Positions 1 to 5,049 of a stretch of DNA of 9,831 bases are shown here, one piece after another. The position numbers were made by a program, and so were the translations under genes. Within the stretch, counting starts at the first letter, position 1. Each line of letters opens with the position of its first letter. This DNA is from Actinomycetota bacterium (GTDB taxonomy: Bacteria; Actinomycetota; Acidimicrobiia; Acidimicrobiales; CADCTF01): positions 1-9,831 of the forward strand of contig JAHWJQ010000070.1 in NCBI GenBank assembly GCA_019348305.1. Direction: 5' to 3'. The notes under the pieces are model-generated. The model searched no databases, was not told the origin of the DNA, and saw only the letters and a list, made by a program, of their open reading frames with translations.

Positions 1-120
1 AAAATGCTCGGCGTCATGGGCTGCCCACTCACGCTGCGCGAATTCGGCCGCCGCTCCATCGACCTCGCGACCCGCTTCTATCTGCATCCCTCTGCCCACC
101 CGGTAAAGGACAGTTCATAA
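1..120 (+). CDS. C-terminal end of an unidentified protein (partial)
   Basis: An open frame enters from the left edge and ends at TAA 118-120, giving about 39 residues. Its codons are GC-rich in third position, unlike the two alternative frames, which supports coding. The tail contains the segment SIDLATRFYLHPSAHP and ends in KDSS. It is not recognised. The SI-x4-TRFYLHP stretch faintly resembles the region around the nucleophilic Tyr of tyrosine recombinases, but the usual LGH motif before it is absent (FGRRS instead), so that reading is weak. The ATG at 4-6 is probably internal. The gene ends about 460 bases before the conjugation operon and is probably transcribed separately. Confidence 0.5.
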   Translation, partial: KMLGVMGCPLTLREFGRRSIDLATRFYLHPSAHPVKDSS

Positions 121-122
121 TG

Positions 123-152
123 CCGGTCGCGACGCCGGGTTGGCGACTCCGG
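123..152 (+). terminator. possible hairpin after the first gene
   Basis: Starting three bases after the TAA, CCGGTCGC (123-130) can pair with GCGA (143-146) and CCGG (149-152), with a two-base bulge and a 12-base loop. There is no U tract, so at best it is a weak, non-canonical terminator. The placement right behind a stop codon is the main support. Confidence 0.22.
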
Positions 153-160
153 ACCGTGGC

Positions 161-341
161 CCGCTGCTGCTCGGACGCTGCGGGGTCGGCACCTCGGGTA
201 CGGCGTTGACCCTTCGCCCTCGCAGGCGTGTCGACGACCCCGACGGGCGACGCCAGCGCGAAGAAGCGATCGGTGCTCCCAGGCCGCGACGGCGACCCAT
301 CGGCCGCCGCTGCTCGGAGCCGCCATGATCGGCACCTCGGG
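161..341. repeat. diverged direct repeat pair, 38 bases each
   Basis: Positions 161-198 and 304-341 align without gaps over 38 bases with 30 identities. The last 13 bases (TCGGCACCTCGGG, 186-198 and 329-341) are identical. The copies are offset by 143 bases. They may be an old duplication or part of a regulatory region. In GC-rich DNA some similarity is expected by chance, so confidence is modest. Confidence 0.35.
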
Positions 342-517
342 GCGGCCTCGCCGGGGGTGGACCGCGCGTTCTGTCCGCCCCTTCGGTGCGGCCCGGCTGC
401 CAACGGGCGTACTGGAACCGTCCATCTGGTCGTTCGCGATCTTTGATCCGAGGGTCGGCGGACGGCAGTCACCGACGGCATCACCTCCAAACCGGCGGCC
501 TGCCGTTCGTCGTCTCC

Positions 518-530
518 ACCAAGGTTTGGT
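518..530. promoter_or_regulatory. candidate operator-like palindrome upstream of the Ubl gene
   Basis: ACCAA (518-522), GGT, TTGGT (526-530) form five-base perfect arms about 55 bases before the Ubl start codon. This is a reasonable place for an operator bound by the operon's own HTH protein. There is no direct evidence, and a 5+5 palindrome can occur by chance. Confidence 0.2.
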
Positions 531-574
531 CTTACGGCCCCCGTCCCCCCGGACGACGAATAGATGAGACCCTG

Positions 575-580
575 AGGAGG
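575..580 (+). promoter_or_regulatory. Shine-Dalgarno of the Ubl gene
   Basis: AGGAGG lies four bases before the ATG at 585. Together with the HTH gene this is one of the two strongest ribosome binding sites that precede genes in the operon. It fixes the start of the Ubl protein. Confidence 0.75.
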
Positions 581-584
581 GCAC

Positions 585-875
585 ATGCCGAACGACCACA
601 AGAACAAGCGCGACATCACCGTAACCGTCCGAACGCCCGCTGGCCTCGGCGACGAGTTCGAGCTCAAGGACCACGACCGCGTCGACAAGACGACCAAGAC
701 CGCTGTCGACCACTTCGTCGCCAAGAACCAATTGGCGCCTGGCAACTATGGCCTCGCCCTCGTCCGCGACGGCGTCGCCAAGGACCTCAACGCCGCCGGC
801 CGCCTCGACGACTACGACATCGTTGACGGCGACGTCCTCCAGTTGTTCCCGAAGGACGCCCAGGTCGACGGCTGA
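585..875 (+). CDS. ubiquitin-like protein (beta-grasp Ubl) of a bacterial conjugation system
   Basis: This 96-residue protein is the likely modifier of the system. After a short basic/polar N-terminus (1-10), ITVTVRTPAG begins a beta-grasp domain. A helix-like stretch around TAVDHFVAKNQL (40-50) follows, then the strand-turn pattern NYGLALVRDGVAKDL (54-68) and the typical late segment RLDDYDIVDGDVLQLFPK (73-90), as in ubiquitin/YukD-like folds. It ends in QVDG, so the C-terminal residue is already a glycine and no trimming is needed before E1 activation. It has one Ubl domain, whereas the ISG15-like BilA has two. The strong AGGAGG box supports the start. Its TGA overlaps the ATG of the E2 gene by one base (TGATG). 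The Ubl call rests on fold pattern, terminal Gly and the E2-JAB-E1 neighbours. Small YukD/EsaB-like proteins are the alternative, but no type VII secretion genes are seen here. Confidence 0.85.
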   Translation: MPNDHKNKRDITVTVRTPAGLGDEFELKDHDRVDKTTKTAVDHFVAKNQLAPGNYGLALVRDGVAKDLNAAGRLDDYDIVDGDVLQLFPKDAQVDG

Positions 876-1264
876 TGCTGCACCCCGCCGTCCTCGCCGA
901 ACTGCTCGACGCGGAGATCGCCGCCGCCGTTGAGCAGTTCGGCCGGCCGATCACCCGCGACGGCCACCTCATCTACGGCCCCGTCCGTGACGACGTCGAA
1001 CTCCGCCTCGACGCCGGAAGATACGACGCTGAGCCCATGGCCGTCGACGTCACGACGGGCGACGGGGCGCCGCTCCCGCCGACGAACTGGCCGGGCACCC
1101 TGTTCCACAGCATCCACCCCGTCCACGGGCGGCCCTTCGTCTGCATCCGCGGGACTTTCGAGTACCACACCCACCCGTCGCACCTCGCCGACCGGTGGGA
1201 CCTGTACCGGGGGCGGCTGCAGCTGACCGACCTCCTCGGCCATCTGTACGCCATAGCCGGCTGA
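875..1264 (+). CDS. E2-like ubiquitin-conjugating enzyme
   Basis: This 129-residue protein, smaller than a typical ~150-residue UBC domain, would accept the Ubl from E1 on a cysteine and pass it to targets. Its core reads LFHSIHPVHGRPFVCIRG (76-93). H81-P82 fits the HPN motif, with Val in place of Asn, and C90 falls where eukaryotic E2s carry the catalytic Cys a few residues downstream. The protein has only this one cysteine. After it come HTHPSHLADRWDLYRGR (98-114), with His/Trp/Arg residues like those in predicted prokaryotic E2 families, and a C-terminal helix. The ATG overlaps the Ubl stop (TGATG), implying coupled translation; GAAGGA at 851-856 is too distant for a standard ribosome site. 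A 29-base gap separates it from the JAB gene. Assignment depends partly on context, since bacterial E2s are very divergent. Confidence 0.78.
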   Translation: MLHPAVLAELLDAEIAAAVEQFGRPITRDGHLIYGPVRDDVELRLDAGRYDAEPMAVDVTTGDGAPLPPTNWPGTLFHSIHPVHGRPFVCIRGTFEYHTHPSHLADRWDLYRGRLQLTDLLGHLYAIAG

Positions 1265-1293
1265 CCGCACCTCCGCTGAAGAACGGACCTCTC

Positions 1294-1767
1294 ATGACCG
1301 TCCCGCCGAGAACGCCTCCCACGCCGCTGACCGTCCCGCTCGCCGTCCTCGACGAAGCCCGCCGGTTCTTCGAGGACTGCGGGTCACGTGGCTGCGAGGG
1401 AACCGCGATGATCGCGGCGTCGCTCACTGCGATCCGCCTCGTCATCCCCCACCAGCACGCGACGCCCGCCCCGTACTGCTCGGTCGAAGTGACCTTGCAA
1501 GGCAAGCTAGAACTCGCCGGCGGGCTCCGATCCGGCGAGACCTACGTGTCGCGCATCCATTCGCATCCCGAGCTGCCGTTCCATTCGCCGACTGATGACA
1601 GGAACCCGGCGCTCACTCACGAGGGAGCGCTCAGCATCGTCGTACCGTTCTTCGGACTTGGCCTTCGCCAAGGCTTCTCCTGCTGCGCCGTCTACGTCCG
1701 TCAAGGCCACGAGTGGATCGAGCTGCCTGCCGGGTCGGGACGTGACCGCTTCGTCGTCGCCCGATGA
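1294..1767 (+). CDS. JAMM/JAB metallopeptidase (predicted Ubl deconjugase)
   Basis: This 157-residue zinc peptidase would cleave the Ubl from targets or mature a precursor. The JAMM signature is complete: an upstream Glu in CEGTAM (E35), then HSHPELPFHSPTD with H89, H91, S98 and D101, matching the HxH...SxxD pattern. The fold continues through ALSIVVPFF (112-120) and AVYVR strands typical of JAB domains. I chose ATG 1294. The frame is also open from a GTG at 1195, but that would overlap most of the E2 C-terminus and add a Pro/Arg-rich stretch that looks like E2 read out of frame. The ribosome site is weak (GAAG around 1278). The 3' end overlaps the E1 start as ATGA. Since the Ubl already ends in Gly, deconjugation is more likely than precursor processing. 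Confidence 0.88.
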   Translation: MTVPPRTPPTPLTVPLAVLDEARRFFEDCGSRGCEGTAMIAASLTAIRLVIPHQHATPAPYCSVEVTLQGKLELAGGLRSGETYVSRIHSHPELPFHSPTDDRNPALTHEGALSIVVPFFGLGLRQGFSCCAVYVRQGHEWIELPAGSGRDRFVVAR

Positions 1768-3278
1768 GCGACCCTCGCTTCGAGCTCGCGTCCCGTCTCG
1801 TCGGCGCCGGCGTCCAGCAGTGCCGTGAGGCCCTTGAGGCGGTCCGGCCTGTCGTCCGTGTCGGACCACGCATTTCCCCGGCGGCCGGGTTCGCCGCTGC
1901 CGCCTTGGTGCACATGCTCGCCCGGCTCCACCCGCACACCACATTGGAAGGCAACGCAGAGCTGGCGCACAACCCTTGGAATGCGGCGGACGTCGCTGCC
2001 GCCTGCGACGACGCCCACCTCCCTCGTATTGACGCAACGACCGCGGCGGCACAGGACATCGTGTTCTCGGTCGGCGCGGACGGGCCGGCGGACTGGTGGG
2101 TCGGCGGCGGCGACTGGAACGTGACCCTCACGGCAGAACCCGCCCCGATCGAGGCTCTCACCACAGGTCTCGGCCTCCACGCCGCTGCCTGCTTCGCGGC
2201 TGCCGAAGCGTTCAAGGCCGCGTTGGGGCCCCTCGGGTTTGCGTACGTCACCGTTGGACCAGCTCTCACCTGGAACCTGCTCGACCACCAGCACCGAACT
2301 GTCGACGAACCGGGCGGCACGTTCTCGGCGCCCCCGCCCATCTGGTGGTTCGGTGCCGGATCGGTTGGCTCGAGCAGCACTGCGCTCGCCCTGGCGCTGC
2401 CAATCGCCGGCCATGCCCACATCATCGACCCCGACGCGTTCGACCCAGCGAGGAACCCCTACCGGTACCCGGCGAGCACACCTTCCGTCACGGGACCGAA
2501 GGTGCTGTGGCTCGAGAAGATGCTCCGCGATGCCGGCTGGGTGGCCACCGGCCACGCCGGCACGGTTGCCGACTTCGTCGTCAGCCGCGACCATCCCGGC
2601 CACCGCGGGATTGTCGTTTCCTCCGTCGACCGCACCGACGCGCGCGCCGACGTCGCCGACGCCCTCGCCGCAACCACCTTCTCAGCCGGCGTCGCCGGCC
2701 TCGCCCTACACACCCAACGCGAACACCCGGACGACGACGCTGCCTGCCCGTACTGCCAGTTCCTCGCTGTCGGTTCTCCGGTGACGCAAATGCAGGTCTA
2801 CGCCGACGTCACGGGCCTGCCGCTCCCTCGGATCGCCCGCCTCCTCGCCGGTGACCGCCTGACGGGCGACGACCTGGCGGCGGCGTGCGCCGCCGGAAGG
2901 ATCCCAGCCAGCGACGCAGCCGCCTTCGTCGACCGCCGCCTCGAGGACCTGGTCCGCAACGCCTACGCCCAAGCCCAAATGACGGTCGACGACTCCGACG
3001 TCCTCGTCTCTGCACCATTCGTCTCCTGGGCGGCGGGGACCCTGCTCACCTCCGAACTGGCGAAGGCCGCACTCGGCATCCCCCTCGTCGACCGTCGCGT
3101 CGATCTGGATCTCAGCGGCCGCCCGACCGGCGCAGTCCGGCGCATCGGTCGCGACAACACCGGCCGCTGTCTGTGCGCCTCCCCGTTCCGCCGACGACAC
3201 GCGCGTCGCCTCTACGGTGAGGAGAACAAGATGATCCGAAGAATGTCTTACCCCCACCCGTCCCTACACGACGAGTAG
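1764..3278 (+). CDS. E1-like ThiF-family Ubl-activating enzyme with an extra N-terminal half
   Basis: This 504-residue protein would adenylate the Ubl C-terminal glycine and pass it to E2. The active ThiF/MoeB-type domain starts near 193: nucleotide loop FGAGSVG (196-202), acidic pair in IIDPDAFD (D222, D224), NPYR (N231, R234), GPK (K246) and VSSVDRTDAR (285-294) match the E1 adenylation core. CPYC (328-331) and CLC (469-471) probably form one split zinc site. C375 lies between them and is a candidate catalytic Cys. The first ~185 residues have no glycine loop but show GLGLHAAACFAAAEAFK (135-151), a pattern seen in ThiF-like halves, so the protein may be a pseudo-E1/E1 fusion. This resembles the inactive/active halves of eukaryotic E1s, but that is inference. 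The start overlaps the JAB stop (ATGA). The last 15 codons carry an unusual internal ribosome site (see 3219-3278). Confidence 0.88.
   Translation: MSDPRFELASRLVGAGVQQCREALEAVRPVVRVGPRISPAAGFAAAALVHMLARLHPHTTLEGNAELAHNPWNAADVAAACDDAHLPRIDATTAAAQDIVFSVGADGPADWWVGGGDWNVTLTAEPAPIEALTTGLGLHAAACFAAAEAFKAALGPLGFAYVTVGPALTWNLLDHQHRTVDEPGGTFSAPPPIWWFGAGSVGSSSTALALALPIAGHAHIIDPDAFDPARNPYRYPASTPSVTGPKVLWLEKMLRDAGWVATGHAGTVADFVVSRDHPGHRGIVVSSVDRTDARADVADALAATTFSAGVAGLALHTQREHPDDDAACPYCQFLAVGSPVTQMQVYADVTGLPLPRIARLLAGDRLTGDDLAAACAAGRIPASDAAAFVDRRLEDLVRNAYAQAQMTVDDSDVLVSAPFVSWAAGTLLTSELAKAALGIPLVDRRVDLDLSGRPTGAVRRIGRDNTGRCLCASPFRRRHARRLYGEENKMIRRMSYPHPSLHDE
3219..3278 (+). promoter_or_regulatory. internal ribosome site and 15-codon in-frame reading frame at the E1 tail
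   Basis: GAGGAG (3219-3224) sits six bases before ATG 3231, an ideal Shine-Dalgarno geometry. That ATG is in frame with E1, so ribosomes starting there would make only a 15-residue peptide and stop at 3278, four bases before the sigma GTG at 3283. The sigma gene has no ribosome site of its own, so this may load ribosomes for re-initiation at the sigma start. The sequence shows the site; the coupling role is inferred. Confidence 0.4.
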
Positions 3279-3282
3279 TTGA

Positions 3283-3852
3283 GTGGGACCTCCCAACCAC
3301 GCTGCGCTGCTCCAAGGCGTCCAATCCGGGAAACCGGACTACGACGCCATCTGGCGCGCCTACTACTCGCAGCTCGTGAAGGCGGCCTCGAGGATCAACA
3401 AGCGCATCGCTGAGGACGCCGTGCAACAGGCGTGGCTGGAAGTGCTCGAACGAGGACTCTTGAACGCATCGACAACAAACGTGCCCGCCCTGCTGACGAC
3501 GGTTGTCGTGCGCCGGGCGATCGACTTGGCGCGCAAGGACCGACGACTCGAACCGACCGACACCGTGATCGATGAGCCGGACGAGTTGGCGGCCGACGGG
3601 TTCACGAGGGCCGAGCGGGTGATCGCCGCGGAGGAAGTGCTCGCTGCATCGTGGGATCAACGTCAAATCTTCAACAGAAATGAGGACCAGGTGTTCCAGT
3701 ACAGGTATTGCTCTAACCACACCCAAACGGAAACCGGTTCGGCGCTGAACTTGACCAGGGAGCGGATCTCCCAGATCGAAGCCGACGTCGTCAAGAAGCT
3801 TCGAGCGAAGTTGCGAGTCGACCGTGACATTCCACCCCCGACCCAGAGCTAG
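3283..3852 (+). CDS. ECF-like RNA polymerase sigma factor
   Basis: This 189-residue protein has the two-domain layout of small sigma-70 family factors. Region 2 spans about 22-90: AYYSQLVKAASR, then IAEDAVQQAWLEVLERG, as in the conserved 'D.vQ..wl.v' helix, then VVRRAIDLARKDRR. Region 4 spans about 112-178 with the helix-turn-helix QTETGSALNLTRERISQIEA (147-166), which would contact the -35 element. It begins with GTG four bases after the E1 stop and has no good Shine-Dalgarno, so translation is probably coupled to E1. The stretch around 3660-3740 is more AT-rich, with AGA and AAT codons unlike the neighbours. No classical anti-sigma gene is visible, but the next gene is 12 bases away and could serve that role. 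It may direct transcription of this operon or be a repurposed DNA-binding protein. Confidence 0.82.
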   Translation: MGPPNHAALLQGVQSGKPDYDAIWRAYYSQLVKAASRINKRIAEDAVQQAWLEVLERGLLNASTTNVPALLTTVVVRRAIDLARKDRRLEPTDTVIDEPDELAADGFTRAERVIAAEEVLAASWDQRQIFNRNEDQVFQYRYCSNHTQTETGSALNLTRERISQIEADVVKKLRAKLRVDRDIPPPTQS

Positions 3853-3854
3853 AG

Positions 3855-3860
3855 AGGAGG
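3855..3860 (+). promoter_or_regulatory. Shine-Dalgarno of the HTH gene
   Basis: AGGAGG lies four bases before ATG 3865, directly after the sigma stop codon. It has the same layout as the Ubl ribosome site (GAGGAGG, four bases, ATG) and fixes the start of the HTH protein. Confidence 0.75.
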
Positions 3861-3864
3861 ACAG

Positions 3865-5049
3865 ATGGACCAGACCAACGACCGGGACGCCGAGATCGCC
3901 CAGACGATCATCGACTTCCTGGCCGCCAGCCGGGCAGGAGAGCCGTTCGCGTTCGACGACCTCGACGCGGACCTCCGCGCCGAAGTCGAGGAACTGCTCC
4001 CGATCGTGCTGGGAGCGGTGCACTCCGCTCCGTACCCGAGCGAGGACGATGAATTCAAGGGCTGGGACACGAGCGGCGCCGACGCCGACGCTGCCGCAGC
4101 CCGACTCGGGTTCAGCCCCCGAGAGGGCAACAGGCGCCTCCTCGGCGCGCGCCTCCGGGAGCTTCGCGTTCGCTCTGGTCGCTCGGCCCGAGACGTCGCG
4201 CGCGAGGTGTCGGCGACCGGAGCCACGGTGGTCGACTCCGACATCGCCGCCTTCGAGAACGAGACGATCGCGCACGTCCCGGCCAGCGTGGCGGCGGCGC
4301 TGATCGACCTGCTCGGTCCGAGCATCGCCTACGGAACCGATGATGCGCCGGGCCGTACGGTGCCCACCGTCGCCGGCTCGGGCGCGGCGGACGCCCCCGC
4401 CCTAACCGCCATCGTGCTCTGGATTCGCCCCGACGCAGACGTCACGATCGTTGAGGCAGGCAACTGGGCTCCGTTACCAGTCGACCAGGAGCTGAACGTC
4501 AACCTCCTCGGTCTCGAGACTCACCTGCTCGTGTGCACCACCGTCGCGGACGCCGAGTCCCTCGCCGAACCAGCCGTCCACGTCGCAGCGCGCCTCTTCG
4601 ACCGCCAGCCCCAGCTCAACGCCGTCTTCGTTGTCGCCGGCGACGACGGCCACTCGACCGTCACGCTCGAACCAGCCGACGTCCGCACGACCCTGCGGAC
4701 GAAGGGCCCCGCCCGGCCGCCCGGCCGCACGCACCCGATCCTCGACTTCGAGGACGCACTGCGACGATTTTTCGAGGCGTTCCTGCCGAACTGGTCGCAG
4801 CTCGACCTAAGCCACCTCACGGCGGATCCTGCGCCGATCGATGACGTGATCGCCAGCGCGACGCGACGCGCAGTCGCCCGCACGAAGATGGCGCGGGCGC
4901 AGATCCCCGCGAAACAGGACGCGCTCGCCACCATCTCCGATGCCGATGCGGTCGCCCTCGCCGACCTTCTAGCGGCCGTCCACGCCGGTACCGTGCCGAC
5001 CGGCCGAGCGGTGCAGGACCGAATCGGCACCCTCGTCGGTGCTCCGTGA
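3865..5049 (+). CDS. XRE-like helix-turn-helix protein with an unknown C-terminal domain
   Basis: This 394-residue protein has three visible parts. Residues 1-55 form an acidic helical region (IIDFLAASRAGEPFAFDDL, then EVEELLPIVL), reminiscent of the short N-terminal regions of sigma-linked or kinase-linked regulators in other bacteria. Residues 90-155 contain an XRE/Cro-type HTH pattern: LLGARLRELRVRSGRSARDV, then SDIAAFENE and a closing helix. Residues about 170-394 form a mixed domain I do not recognise. It includes ALTAIVLWIRPDADVTIVEA and DFEDALRRFFEAFLPNW, and has no HExxH, so it is not an ImmA/IrrE-type peptidase. It has a strong ribosome site and its TGA overlaps the GTG of the ATPase gene (GTGA). 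Plausible roles are repressor of the operon, anti-sigma-like partner of the preceding factor, or adaptor for the ATPase. The HTH call is moderate and the rest is unknown. Confidence 0.7.
   Translation: MDQTNDRDAEIAQTIIDFLAASRAGEPFAFDDLDADLRAEVEELLPIVLGAVHSAPYPSEDDEFKGWDTSGADADAAAARLGFSPREGNRRLLGARLRELRVRSGRSARDVAREVSATGATVVDSDIAAFENETIAHVPASVAAALIDLLGPSIAYGTDDAPGRTVPTVAGSGAADAPALTAIVLWIRPDADVTIVEAGNWAPLPVDQELNVNLLGLETHLLVCTTVADAESLAEPAVHVAARLFDRQPQLNAVFVVAGDDGHSTVTLEPADVRTTLRTKGPARPPGRTHPILDFEDALRRFFEAFLPNWSQLDLSHLTADPAPIDDVIASATRRAVARTKMARAQIPAKQDALATISDADAVALADLLAAVHAGTVPTGRAVQDRIGTLVGAP

Larger units (their letters stand above)
121..584. other. gene-free leader upstream of the Ubl operon
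   Basis: About 460 bases lie between the left partial gene and the Ubl gene. Short open frames exist in several frames on both strands, but none has a plausible Shine-Dalgarno box, coherent codon bias or a recognisable product. The stretch must hold the operon promoter, but I cannot assign clear -35 and -10 boxes. It contains a diverged 38-base direct repeat (161-198 and 304-341, 30 matches, same length) and a small palindrome ACCAA-GGT-TTGGT at 518-530, about 55 bases upstream of the first gene. Confidence 0.5.

Noticed and set aside
1..120. Reading the left partial gene as a tyrosine recombinase, which would make this an integrated island
   Set aside because: Only a loose TRFYLHP similarity is present and the neighbouring catalytic His motif is absent.
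252..273. A third copy of the 45-base repeat in the leader
   Set aside because: Only 16 of 22 bases match and the outer block is missing, which is near background for GC-rich DNA.
414..440. A GGAAC element resembling an ECF-type -35 box
   Set aside because: No matching -10 element is found at the expected 16-17 base spacing, so it cannot be called a promoter.
29..745. A long minus-strand frame across the leader and the Ubl gene
   Set aside because: It is low-complexity and Arg/Pro/Ser-rich, runs antisense to the well-supported Ubl gene, and has no ribosome site.
1195..1293. An N-terminal extension of the JAB peptidase from GTG 1195
   Set aside because: It would overlap the E2 C-terminal coding region by 70 bases and adds a Pro/Arg-rich stretch typical of out-of-frame reading; ATG 1294 gives a standard JAB domain.
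3112..4275. A 387-codon open frame on the minus strand
   Set aside because: It lies antisense to the E1 end, sigma and HTH genes, has no recognisable motif, and is what the codon bias of GC-rich genes produces on the opposite strand.
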